A stretch of 7,547 bases of DNA from Verrucomicrobiota bacterium (GCA_947464705.1 CANHYD010000107.1:1-7547); one strand, 5' to 3'; positions 1-7,079 are shown, counted from the first letter of the stretch. Notes: generated by a model from the sequence alone, not told the origin. Translations and numbers: made by a program.

Positions 1-3000
1 GCATTGGGCAATCCCGGAGTGGGAACCTCCATCGAGTACAACGGCGCGGGTGCCCCGTCCGGGAACCGGCCTAAGGAAACATCGTTGGTCTGGGCGCCGA
101 AGGTAATCCCATCCACCAGGACACCCCGAGGGTCGAACAAACCGACCTGTTCCCCCTCCCGAGCCAGCGAGAAGTTGACGTGGAGATCGGCGGTGCCGGG
201 TTGGTTCTGCCCGGTTTCATTGTCCGCCCAGATGCGAATGAATCCGCCGGCCGGAATCGGATACCCTGATGGAATCCGGAACATCGACCCAACGGAATTG
301 GTCAGACGGTCGGTCAGATAAAAACCACTGAGATCCACCGTGTTGGTCCCACCATTGTGAAGCTCGAACCAATCCTCGTAGTCCCCGTCCGCTGGATCGA
401 TCACGGCGGCTCGATTCTGAGCCATGACCTCATTGATTGTGACCTGGAAATCCGGGAACGACGCATCATTGGTGGCTCCGGGTGTGGGATAGAACAAGCT
501 CCGGACACTCCGGGCCAAACCGTCCGGAATTAGGCCGAGAGGCCGGTCTGCTGGCAGCGAGCGCCAAGACATGTGATCCAGAACCGTGGCACCCGCGACT
601 CCACCATCGTCTCGCATCAAGGCCACAACCCCATTGGTGGGCGACAGGCGGAACGAAGTGTGCGGAATCCCGGAGACCGACTCGCCCGGTTCCCCATCGG
701 CCCAGATGGTGAGAAACCCTCCCGCCGGAACCACCGATCCAAACGGAAAGGCCCAGGCCAATCGATTCGTCCAGTTGTCGGTGAGATAGTAGCCGCCCAA
801 GTCTAGGTCGTTGCCTCCCGTGTTAAAGACCTCCAGGTACGGATCCCGATCACCGGCATTGTCCTTGGGACCGGAACTATTGGCAGGAAGCACCTCATTG
901 ATCCAAATCGGCGGAAACGACAACAAGGCACCCACACCCGCGTTGGCACGACCCGGCGTCACCCGATTCACGGAATTCGTCTCGGTGGCCATCCAATTGG
1001 CGACCCTCCAAGAAGATTGGGAGGCATCGATGCGTTGCAGCGAAGCGCCTCGACCGTCGGCCGCCAACGGCCAAGGCAGCGCATTGTCATAGCGCACTTC
1101 GCTGATGACTATTTCGTTGGTTCCGGAGCCTCGGATCAGCGAAAGGCGTTCTCCGCCATTGTCGAGCGACCCTGCAAACTCATCGAAAACTCGAACCGCC
1201 GCCCCATAGGCCAAGACAAAGGCGGCTCGATCCCGAACCAAGACCCAGTAATTGCCGGGAGGAATCACCGAACCCTCTGGGAAGGTGTAGTCGATCCCGT
1301 TCAATCGACACCCGGAGAGATCGAAGGAGGTGGAGATCGACCGGTTGAACAACTCCACGAAGGAAGCCCCTGGCTCCAACGGGTTGTAGTGGATCTCATG
1401 AATACCCACGTAGTCGGCGACTTGTTGGAGAACACCATTGTAGCGGACCGTCACCGAATCAGTGAGTCCTGCCAACGGCTGCCCGTCGGCCCGCACGGCC
1501 ACCAGATTCAGAACGTTGGTGCGCCCCACGAGCGGGACCCGGATCCGGAAGTTCTGAAGGCCTGTCCACTCCAGCGGCATCGGAACTCCATTCACCTCGA
1601 TGGCGGCTGCGGCAAAGGGCGCGGTCCCGTCGATAGAGGCCACCGGCGTCGCGGAAACGAAATCGTTTCCGCCGTTGCTGGTGATGGCGAAGGACTTGGC
1701 ATCCGTGGCCTGGATCTGGCTGGCGACGTAGGTTCGCCGACCGTTGAGGTAACTCGCGATGACCGACGGCGAGGAGGCGCCGGTGATCTGATTGAAGGTG
1801 AGCGCCGCTGTCCGTGCATTGAACTGAGGCTGGTATTGTTCAACGGACAAAGGCCCCGTCACGCTGCCCTGATAAGCGCGCCACGCCATGCGCTGGAAGA
1901 CAGGCGTGTCGAACATCACATTGACCGCCGCATCATTGCCGCCAAAGAGCCGGCGATTGGTGGGATCCCCCACCCCCAACACCCAGTCCATGTCCCAGGG
2001 GAGGATTCTCCAGCGCCCGCCCGGTTGAAAATAGACGTACTTGTTCTGCGAGTTGCCCGTGCCCCAGGTATCCCAATTGCCCAGGCAGCCATCGAGAGCG
2101 AAGGAGCGCATCCATTGATCGACATCGGCGACGTTCAGGAGATTGGGAACAAAATTACCGGTCCGATCATTGGCCGCTGTCACCAGGGCAAAGAAGTTGG
2201 TGAAATCATTGGCGGTGGTGCCGGACGGACGTCCCTGCCAGTTGAAGCGATAGCGCGACAAGTTGTATTGGCCATTGGGATTCCGGAAGATTGCCAAGTC
2301 GGCTCCCGTCGGCGCGAAACCACCGGAGTCGTCAAATTCGAAGGCAAAAGCCACCTTGCGAAGATCCCCCTCCCCGCCGTCCGGATACCACGATTCGGCA
2401 TAGTCATTGGAGGGTTGCTCCAGATCTTCGGCAACCGAGCCAAACGGGCTGCCATTGCGGTAAAAACGGATGTAGGTCGCGTTGAGGTAGGGCAACTGCA
2501 TCTTCCGAGCAATCCAGTTGGCGATCTGATTGCGCATTCGGGTGGCCTCTTCGCCACCGTTGCCCGTCAGGGCGATGACCCGGTCCCGGGTTCCCAAGAG
2601 GAGGTCATCGCCGGGAACCGTCATGGCATAGTCGGCCTGTCCGGTGAAGGGACTGCCCTTGCGTCGCATGCCAGCGTTGTAGATCACACGCAAGTTGCCA
2701 TGCACCAGCGTGCAATCGCGATAGGTATTGTCCAGACCTCCGACCAAGGGTGAGTCCTGCCCATTGCTCAGCAAGTTGTTCTGGGAAGAAGTCAGCCAGG
2801 CGTGGACATGATTGAAGGAGCCTACGGGCACCGGATCTCCCCAGCGTATGTTGGCACCCGAGACCGGGGCCAAACCCGCATACACCGATCCGGTCGGAAA
2901 TAGGGTCGACGCAGTCGCTGCGGCATTGTCGAAGGCTTCGATGACGAACTGGACCAACTCGCCGGTACCCCGTCCAACGAGGGTTCCCGACCAGATTCCG

Positions 3001-6000
3001 TCGCCCGCCACAGCGTCCCCACCGGTCCCGTCATCGCGCATCGCCGAGGAAGAGAAATTGCCGGTGTCCCCGGTGCGGAATCTCAGGCTGACTGAACTCA
3101 AACCCTCCGGATCGGAAACCCGAGCTGTGACCACCACCGACTGATTGGCCGCGGGAACCGCAGGCGTGTGACGGACCAGATCGATGGAGGGGCCGGCATT
3201 GGCCACCTTGCGACTGTTGGCCATGCCGGGCGTTCCGAGGTTTTTGGGTACCGGTAGCCGAGCGGTGAGTTCCAGACCGCCGCCGCGGGTTCGGAGCAGG
3301 ACTTCCGGCCAGCCCGCCAACCAACGGGCACGAGTCCTGAGGGTCATGGTGGCCCCATTGTTCAGGTTTCCAGCCAGAGGGGCGCGAATGCAGTTGCGAC
3401 CGGCATCCAAGTCACCGGGAGCAATCACGTGCAGCACCCGGCTACCTTGGAAAGCTCCCGTCGAATCGATGCGGGAACGCCGATGATGGCCGAGAAAACT
3501 CCATCCACTGGCAGCGGTACCAGCGCCCACCTCAAACCCTCCATTGGTGAGTATGGCCGTCCCGGAACCATTGAGCACCTCGACTTGATCGATGAGGCAT
3601 TCTCCAGCCCCCAACATCCCGACGTGCAATCGGCTGGCGGTCTGTGTCGCGAAACGGAGGACATCGGTGACATTGAACTGTTGCCACTCGGATTTGTTGC
3701 TCTCGTCCGAGTCCGCCCAGCTGGAGGGCCGCATCGTGTCCGCCCGTGGGTCGATCAACTCCATCGATGAACCACCCCCTCCAGACCATTGACCCCAGCG
3801 ACCGGCATCCCGATAGGCGACTTCGGAGACGACGATATGGATTGTGTCGCTAGTCACCTGTCCCAACGCATTGGTCGAGAGGATTTGATCCGGCTTGGAC
3901 AATGCCAACCGTTCTCCCGAGTTGCGCAACGAGCCGGACCAGTTGCCGAAACTGTTGGCTTCCGTGAGATTCGGATAATTGGCCCGCAGTCGTTGCAAAT
4001 TCCGCCCCACCACCACATGACCGCCCGCTGGAAGGGTGGCTCCGGACGGGAATGTGAAACTCACCCCCTCTTCGAGCCTCCAACCCGAGAGGTCCATCGA
4101 TTGGCTAGACCGATTGTGGATCTCAACGAACTCCTCCGCATCGTCCTCGGTGATCGGATGGTACATGATCTCATTGAGCACCACCGGCTCCACCCGGCGC
4201 GCCGCATTAACAGCACCCAGTGTGATTGATTCGAGGCGACGCCAGTCGGTCGCCCCGTCTGGGCTCCGCCCCAGGGCGACCCCGTTTTCTTGGGCACCCA
4301 GGCCAATCACATCGAGGACGCGGGTGCCATTCGAGTTGACCAACCACAAAGTCTCGCCCGCGGCGCTCAACCGGAAACCCAAGGCTCGTTCATCGACCAC
4401 CAGAAAACCGCCCGCGTTGAGCACCGTACCCACAGGGAATCGGAAACGATTGGTCTGTATGTCATCGGTCAATACACAGCCGGACAAATCCGCGGGTGCG
4501 GTGCTCCGATTGTACAATTCCACCGAGTCGAGTTGAGGCAGGTCGGTGTGGGCCAACACCTCGTTGAGCACCACGCTGGCCGCCGGATCGTTGGGCGGCA
4601 GTGGATCCATGGACCCGGGATTACCACCGCGAGTGGCACTGGGGCTCCAGGCGCGCGGGTCAGCCTCACCATAGCTCGGATTGGACAAAACTAGCGAATG
4701 ACCGGAACCGTCGGCCGCCACGGGCCAGGGAGCCCGGGTTCCGATGTCCGACTGCAGCTTCAAGGCATTCATCTCATCGCGCAATTCGAGCAGGCCGGCT
4801 TCCTGATTGAAGCTGCCCGAGTACGGCCCCAGCACCCCGCTGATCCCATAACGCGCCGACAAGGCGGCCGGATCCTTCGCCACTACCACAAACTGACCCG
4901 CACCGAGACGGAACCCTTCCGGAAACTGGTAGCGAATAGTTCCCTCGATCTTCCATCGAGAAAGGTCCTCGAAGACATCCCCGGCATTATAGAGTTCGAT
5001 AAATTCCAAAGGCGCCGGGCCCCAGGCGGCCGGCGGGTGGTACTGAATCTCGCTGAAGACAATTCGCGTCCGCCGACTCGATAGCCCCAGTCCCTCGCGC
5101 TGGGGCTGGAACGCGACCTCGGTGGCTTCCACCACAGAACCGTAGTCGCGAAAACGGCCGATAGTGACCGCGTTGGTGTCACGCCCTGAAACGGCAAGCC
5201 CCACCTGGACCGAATTCGGCATGGAGATCGAGGCTGTCCCCAGAGCGGTCCATTGGGTCCCGTCGAACGATCCAAAGCCCGTCAATGCGTTTCCCACGCG
5301 GCGCAATCGCAGCCAAGTCTGGGGGTGGTTCACCGGATACCCGCCCCGCGGGGCCGCCATCGCGGCCATCGCCCCGGTGGTCGCCCGTGAGCGGAAGAAC
5401 GCACCGACCGTCGGTGAGCCGGCAAAGGCACCCGCGAAGGTGGCGTTGGCGTCCTGGCTGGAACGAACCACCAGACCCGCTGTGGTGTAGGGGTCAGTGA
5501 CCGTCAGAGCCTCCACGCGCACCCGAAGATCGAAGTTGCCAGTCAGTGTTTGTGCGGCAAAACCGGCTGAATCGACCGAGCCGCTGATATCGCCACCGCG
5601 GGCCGAGATATCAAACCCGCCTCGGGCAACCCATTGAACCACCGTGGCTCGGGCGTCATTACCCCCGAGATTTACCGGCACCAGTTCGGTGGTGAAGAAC
5701 TCCCGCTCCGTGTTGGCGGCCAACGGGTTGGCCCGAGCAGATTGGTCGCGGATGCCATTGATCGTGAGCCGATACCGGGTGGATTCCACCAGGCCTTGGA
5801 CTTCCACAACGACGAGGGTGGGGTTGGCCCCCAATGCAGCCGAGCGCACGCTCACACCGCCATCCATCCGGAAGACATCGCTCATCGTCCCCGAGGGAAT
5901 CGACACCGCCTCGCTGAACTCGATCACCACATTGGTCAGGCCCACGTTGTACACCCGGCGAACCTCCGGCGCTACGGTGTCTGGATTCACCGTCAAGGTC

Positions 6001-6815
6001 ACGGAAACCGACTGCGTGGAACCCAGGGCATTGGTCAGGAAAGCTTGAAAGGACGCTCCATTATCCGCCCAACGCACCGGATCCAAGGTGTAGCTTGCCC
6101 CGCTCGCATTGGGGATTAGCGTCCCATTGCGCTTCCAGAAAACTTCGGCCCCACCCGGATTGTCATAACCCACGCTGAAGGTCGCCACACCGCGTTCATC
6201 GATCGTGACCGGAACGGGTTGGAGAGAGATCCGCGGAGCCTCTGGCTTGAGTCCCCAAGCCACGAAGTGGTCGAGGGGGATCGGTCCTTCGTCGACCCCA
6301 TCGGGACGCACCCAACGCACCGCCAGATTATCACCGCCTCCCCCCTCTTTTTGGAGAGCTTCAATATAGTAGGGGGAACCGGCAACCAAGGTGATCGGGA
6401 GGCTTTGCTGCTCGGGAAAATTGTCCCAATTACGTGGAGGGGTCCAACCCGGGACACCGGCGATCCAACGGACTTTATCTGGACTGGCGTCGGTGCTGAG
6501 GAACAGTCCGGCGTAGTCGTCGGCCGCGATCCAGAAGGTGTACTTGCCGCTCAGGGGAGCCGTGAAGATGCCCCTCAACCGTTGCCCGTAATTCTCGGCC
6601 ACATCGGTCGGGGCTTCGAAAAAATCCGTGAGGATATTGGTGGAAGTCGGCTTGTTGGGATAAGCGGGGCTGTTGGTCAGCGCATCGAGTGTCACACCCG
6701 GAATGTCACTGAACACTTCCCTCAAGAGCGTACCGCCGTGAACCGGCAGCAAGCCCAGGATCGCCATCAACACCCAGCGACCCAAGGTCGCACCCGTTTG
6801 AAACTTCCAGTTCAT
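1..6815 (-). CDS. Giant secreted CotH-kinase / lamin-tail-domain protein, 3' end outside window
   Basis: The frame is open from ATG at 6815 through the window edge (2271 full codons; the last whole codon is Asn at 3-5). In-frame TGA at 6828-6830 leaves no upstream start, and GAGGG lies 9 bases before the ATG. Domains by residue: signal peptide 1-27, PA14 29-188, Ig-like 190-278, Big_5-like 279-377, concanavalin/DUF1349-like 378-559, LTDs at 583-734, 745-872 and 876-1033, carbohydrate-binding-like 1044-1190, Ig-like 1208-1298, CotH kinase 1325-1650, Ig-like 1706-1794, LTDs at 1798-1958, 1966-2116 and 2120-2271. CotH domains are known atypical protein kinases (Bacillus spore coat) and also occur in secreted and cellulosomal proteins; LTDs and PA14 act in binding and adhesion. 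I infer a surface or extracellular protein combining adhesion or glycan binding with possible phosphotransfer; the substrate is unknown. Only about six cysteines are present, so disulfides are not a major stabiliser. The sorting signal, if any, lies beyond the window. Confidence 0.95.
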   Translation of the reverse strand, partial: MNWKFQTGATLGRWVLMAILGLLPVHGGTLLREVFSDIPGVTLDALTNSPAYPNKPTSTNILTDFFEAPTDVAENYGQRLRGIFTAPLSGKYTFWIAADDYAGLFLSTDASPDKVRWIAGVPGWTPPRNWDNFPEQQSLPITLVAGSPYYIEALQKEGGGGDNLAVRWVRPDGVDEGPIPLDHFVAWGLKPEAPRISLQPVPVTIDERGVATFSVGYDNPGGAEVFWKRNGTLIPNASGASYTLDPVRWADNGASFQAFLTNALGSTQSVSVTLTVNPDTVAPEVRRVYNVGLTNVVIEFSEAVSIPSGTMSDVFRMDGGVSVRSAALGANPTLVVVEVQGLVESTRYRLTINGIRDQSARANPLAANTEREFFTTELVPVNLGGNDARATVVQWVARGGFDISARGGDISGSVDSAGFAAQTLTGNFDLRVRVEALTVTDPYTTAGLVVRSSQDANATFAGAFAGSPTVGAFFRSRATTGAMAAMAAPRGGYPVNHPQTWLRLRRVGNALTGFGSFDGTQWTALGTASISMPNSVQVGLAVSGRDTNAVTIGRFRDYGSVVEATEVAFQPQREGLGLSSRRTRIVFSEIQYHPPAAWGPAPLEFIELYNAGDVFEDLSRWKIEGTIRYQFPEGFRLGAGQFVVVAKDPAALSARYGISGVLGPYSGSFNQEAGLLELRDEMNALKLQSDIGTRAPWPVAADGSGHSLVLSNPSYGEADPRAWSPSATRGGNPGSMDPLPPNDPAASVVLNEVLAHTDLPQLDSVELYNRSTAPADLSGCVLTDDIQTNRFRFPVGTVLNAGGFLVVDERALGFRLSAAGETLWLVNSNGTRVLDVIGLGAQENGVALGRSPDGATDWRRLESITLGAVNAARRVEPVVLNEIMYHPITEDDAEEFVEIHNRSSQSMDLSGWRLEEGVSFTFPSGATLPAGGHVVVGRNLQRLRANYPNLTEANSFGNWSGSLRNSGERLALSKPDQILSTNALGQVTSDTIHIVVSEVAYRDAGRWGQWSGGGGSSMELIDPRADTMRPSSWADSDESNKSEWQQFNVTDVLRFATQTASRLHVGMLGAGECLIDQVEVLNGSGTAILTNGGFEVGAGTAASGWSFLGHHRRSRIDSTGAFQGSRVLHVIAPGDLDAGRNCIRAPLAGNLNNGATMTLRTRARWLAGWPEVLLRTRGGGLELTARLPVPKNLGTPGMANSRKVANAGPSIDLVRHTPAVPAANQSVVVTARVSDPEGLSSVSLRFRTGDTGNFSSSAMRDDGTGGDAVAGDGIWSGTLVGRGTGELVQFVIEAFDNAAATASTLFPTGSVYAGLAPVSGANIRWGDPVPVGSFNHVHAWLTSSQNNLLSNGQDSPLVGGLDNTYRDCTLVHGNLRVIYNAGMRRKGSPFTGQADYAMTVPGDDLLLGTRDRVIALTGNGGEEATRMRNQIANWIARKMQLPYLNATYIRFYRNGSPFGSVAEDLEQPSNDYAESWYPDGGEGDLRKVAFAFEFDDSGGFAPTGADLAIFRNPNGQYNLSRYRFNWQGRPSGTTANDFTNFFALVTAANDRTGNFVPNLLNVADVDQWMRSFALDGCLGNWDTWGTGNSQNKYVYFQPGGRWRILPWDMDWVLGVGDPTNRRLFGGNDAAVNVMFDTPVFQRMAWRAYQGSVTGPLSVEQYQPQFNARTAALTFNQITGASSPSVIASYLNGRRTYVASQIQATDAKSFAITSNGGNDFVSATPVASIDGTAPFAAAAIEVNGVPMPLEWTGLQNFRIRVPLVGRTNVLNLVAVRADGQPLAGLTDSVTVRYNGVLQQVADYVGIHEIHYNPLEPGASFVELFNRSISTSFDLSGCRLNGIDYTFPEGSVIPPGNYWVLVRDRAAFVLAYGAAVRVFDEFAGSLDNGGERLSLIRGSGTNEIVISEVRYDNALPWPLAADGRGASLQRIDASQSSWRVANWMATETNSVNRVTPGRANAGVGALLSFPPIWINEVLPANSSGPKDNAGDRDPYLEVFNTGGNDLDLGGYYLTDNWTNRLAWAFPFGSVVPAGGFLTIWADGEPGESVSGIPHTSFRLSPTNGVVALMRDDGGVAGATVLDHMSWRSLPADRPLGLIPDGLARSVRSLFYPTPGATNDASFPDFQVTINEVMAQNRAAVIDPADGDYEDWFELHNGGTNTVDLSGFYLTDRLTNSVGSMFRIPSGYPIPAGGFIRIWADNETGQNQPGTADLHVNFSLAREGEQVGLFDPRGVLVDGITFGAQTNDVSLGRFPDGAPAPLYSMEVPTPGLPN
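3..1424 (-). other. Lamin-tail domains 4-6 (residues 1798-1958, 1966-2116, 2120-2271)
   Basis: LTD4 opens with YVGIHEIHYNP (1802-1812), has FVELFNRS and SFDLSGCRL, and closes with TPGRAN (1953-1958). LTD5 opens with PIWINEVLPANSS (1969-1981), has GGYYLTDNWTN and PAGGFLTIWAD, and closes with PTPGATN (2110-2116). LTD6 opens with VTINEVMAQN (2125-2134), has DWFELHNGGTNTVDLSGFYL and PAGGFIRIWAD, and closes with PTPGLPN exactly at the window edge. Copies 5 and 6 are clearly closer to each other (YLTD, IWAD, AGGF) than to copy 4, which resembles copies 1 and 3. LTD6 thus appears complete, although the protein continues. Confidence 0.85.
1434..1700 (-). other. Post-kinase Ig-like domain (residues 1706-1794)
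   Basis: SFAITSNGGNDF (1708-1719) starts the module, then ASIDGTAPFAAAAIEVNG (1726-1743), LEWTGLQNFRIRVPL (1748-1762), GRTNVLNLVAVRADG (1764-1778) and DSVTVRYNG (1786-1794). This 'G-x-A-P ... I-x-V-N-G ... W ... N-x-L-x-V' pattern is that of glucodextranase-B-like/Ig-like beta-sandwiches, which I associate with the position directly after CotH domains in verrucomicrobial proteins. It is most likely a structural spacer. Confidence 0.6.
1866..2843 (-). other. CotH-type kinase domain (residues 1325-1650)
   Basis: The N-lobe has RVIYNAGMRRKGSPF (1376-1390), the equivalent of the usual RGNSS loop. It continues through MRNQIANWIARKM (1427-1439) to YIRFYRNGSPFGSVAEDLEQ (1448-1467), where Glu1463 or Glu1466 occupies the conserved glutamate position. 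The C-lobe has LDGCLGNWDTWG (1574-1585), NKYVYF (1591-1596) and RWRILPWDMDWVLG (1601-1614). Asp1582 fits the catalytic acid and Asp1608/Asp1610 the metal-binding acids of CotH kinases, with spacing of the expected size. The usual lysine pair after the RGNSS loop is not obvious, so activity is plausible but unproven. CotH kinases phosphorylate secreted or coat proteins; the target here is unknown. Confidence 0.88.
2922..3194 (-). other. Ig-like/linker domain before the kinase (residues 1208-1298)
   Basis: GPSIDLVRHTPAVPAANQSV begins the module at 1208, followed by VVTARVSDPEG (1228-1238), a central MRDDGTGGDAVAGDGIWSG (1259-1277) and FVIEAFDNA (1290-1298). This is the strand order of a beta-sandwich spacer that I recognise from related CotH/LTD proteins. 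The Asp/Gly-rich DDGTGGDAVAGDG loop could bind calcium (inference). It separates the LTD3 region from the kinase domain. Confidence 0.6.
3246..3686 (-). other. Carbohydrate-binding-like module after LTD3 (residues 1044-1190)
   Basis: The segment contains LGAGECLIDQVEVLNGS (1068-1084), then LTNGGFEVG (1089-1097), GWSFLGHHRRS (1104-1114) and GSRVLHVIA (1124-1132). The (N)GGFE...W pattern with a paired 'I D x V E V' strand is typical of CBM_4_9-type galactose-binding-like folds. It is followed by LPVPKNLGTPGMANS (1187-1201), which carries the closing motif seen at the ends of the LTDs. The module therefore seems to sit inside LTD3 rather than after it. Ligand specificity cannot be read from the sequence. 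Confidence 0.6.
3717..5069 (-). other. Lamin-tail domains 1-3 (residues 583-734, 745-872, 876-1033)
   Basis: Each unit opens with the LTD signature strand (IVFSEIQYHP at 585, VVLNEVLAHT at 748, VVLNEIMYHP at 878). Next come E-(F/V)-(I/V)-E-(L/I)-(Y/H)-N, then D-L-S-x-(W/C)-x-(L/I), then FP-x-G with an (A/N)GG or AGQ turn. The first ends with RGGNPGS (729-735) and the second with TLGAVN (865-870), the short closing motif seen after each copy. LTDs are Ig-fold domains first described in nuclear lamins and also common in bacterial extracellular proteins. Copies 1 and 3 share the longer NYHP-type form; copy 2 is shorter. Confidence 0.85.
5139..6248 (-). other. Ig-like, Big_5-like and concanavalin-like modules (residues 190-559)
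   Basis: Residues 190-278 form an Ig-like repeat: VFWKRNG at 219-225 followed by SYTL and WADNG, the pattern of bacterial Ig domains in which the tryptophan precedes a stop-like NG turn. Residues 279-377 match the SbsA-type Ig (Big_5) pattern: VAPEVRRVYN, then VVIEFSEAVS, then TRYRLTINGIRDQS. Residues 378-559 contain FDLRVRVEAL, TAGLVVRSS and WLRLRRVGN ... FDGTQW, the strand pattern of DUF1349/LamG-like concanavalin folds used for glycan or surface binding. These calls come from motif recognition; the domain edges are approximate. Confidence 0.7.
6252..6731 (-). other. PA14 domain (residues 29-188)
   Basis: Diagnostic PA14 features appear in order: an N-terminal LREVFSDIPG strand, RLRGIFTAPLSGKYTFWI (79-96), the acidic AADD pair (97-100) next to GLFLSTD (103-109), PEQQS (134-138), and YYIEALQKEGGGGDNLAVRW (149-168). 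PA14 is a beta-barrel module found in toxins, adhesins and glycosidases that commonly binds carbohydrate. The Asp99-Asp100 pair matches the position of the calcium/sugar-coordinating acidic pair in PA14 lectins. Its location just after the signal peptide matches many verrucomicrobial and planctomycetal surface proteins. Confidence 0.9.
6735..6815 (-). other. N-terminal Sec signal peptide (residues 1-27)
   Basis: The N-terminus begins MNWKFQTG and carries Lys4 and Arg13, followed by a hydrophobic core (WVLMAILGLLPV, residues 14-25). A small-residue patch, His-Gly-Gly at 26-28, could be the cleavage region. No lipobox cysteine is present, so a signal peptidase I substrate is more likely than a lipoprotein. 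The PA14 domain begins directly afterwards, as expected for an exported protein. The exact cleavage site is uncertain. Confidence 0.8.
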
Positions 6816-6824
6816 GATTTGATA

Positions 6825-6829
6825 CCCTC
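6825..6829 (-). promoter_or_regulatory. Ribosome-binding site for the giant gene
   Basis: GAGGG on the reverse strand lies nine bases upstream of the ATG at 6815, a normal Shine-Dalgarno spacing. A farther ATG at 6837-6839 is in frame but is followed after three codons by TGA (6828-6830), so it cannot be the start. The site therefore fixes the start at 6815. Confidence 0.75.
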
Positions 6830-6910
6830 ACTGCACCATGCCCTCGTTTTCAGCCATGTGGCAAACGACGGTTGAACGGGGCTTGGGAAACGCCTAGCAG
6901 CTTCCATGCA

Positions 6911-6939
6911 AATTTAGCCACGCGGTCACTGAATCGTAA
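6911..6939 (-). promoter_or_regulatory. Candidate sigma-70-type promoter of the giant gene
   Basis: Reading the reverse strand, TTACGA (6934-6939) and TAAATT (6911-6916) are separated by 17 bases. They match the -35 and -10 consensus at three and four of six positions respectively. They lie in the most AT-rich stretch of the window, and the predicted transcript would carry a leader of roughly 90 bases. The match is weak, and verrucomicrobial promoters are poorly defined, so this is only a candidate. Confidence 0.3.
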
Positions 6940-6946
6940 CATTACG
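6935..6946. repeat. Small inverted repeat overlapping the candidate -35 box
   Basis: CGTAA (6935-6939) and TTACG (6942-6946) form a perfect 5-base inverted repeat around a 2-base centre. The octamer GCAAATTT also occurs twice nearby, at 6908-6915 and 6946-6953. The placement over the candidate -35 element would suit an operator, but the arms are short and could arise by chance. Confidence 0.25.
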
Positions 6947-6983
6947 CAAATTTGGAGTCACTCACGGAACATCCAGCGCCTAC

Positions 6984-7010
6984 GGACTCCCTCCCACTCA
7001 AGGACTCCCT
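6984..7010. repeat. Nine-base direct repeat, 18-base period
   Basis: GGACTCCCT occurs at 6984-6992 and again at 7002-7010, so the two copies start 18 bases apart. They lie about 45 to 75 bases upstream of the candidate -35 element of the giant gene. Spacing of nearly two helical turns would suit a dimeric regulator, but I recognise no known operator. Confidence 0.35.
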
Positions 7011-7028
7011 GCCTTTCCGGCTGAGCCA

Positions 7029-7079
7029 GAACGATTCCGTTGAGAGACCCGGGATGGCGTGGCGGATTCTTTCGCAAGA
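7029..7079 (-). repeat. Intergenic repeat copy C (inverted)
   Basis: This copy begins with GAACGATTC (7029-7037) and ends with TCTTTCGCAAGA (7068-7079). Both blocks are perfect reverse complements of the ends of copy B (7400-7408 and 7360-7371), with a diverged middle of nearly equal length (30 versus 28 bases). It is therefore the same repeat in the opposite orientation and forms the left boundary of the repeat block. Confidence 0.65.

Larger units (their letters stand above)
6840..7028. other. Non-coding upstream region of the giant gene
   Basis: No reading frame here has both a plausible start signal and a protein-like composition. The left half holds the leader and candidate promoter described separately. 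Positions 6955-7028 contain only the 9-base direct repeat. With the repeat block to its right, the gene-free stretch totals about 575 bases. I see no tRNA, riboswitch or small-RNA signature. Confidence 0.6.

Noticed and set aside
1017..2753. Forward-strand open frame of 578 codons
   Set aside because: It is antisense to and codon-aligned with the CotH and LTD4 coding sequence. Its translation lacks recognisable domains, and its length follows from rare TTA/CTA/TCA codons on the sense strand.
6219..6875. Forward-strand open frame of 218 codons crossing the start of the giant gene
   Set aside because: It is antisense to the PA14 domain, has no ribosome-binding site I can see, and its product looks unlike a folded protein.
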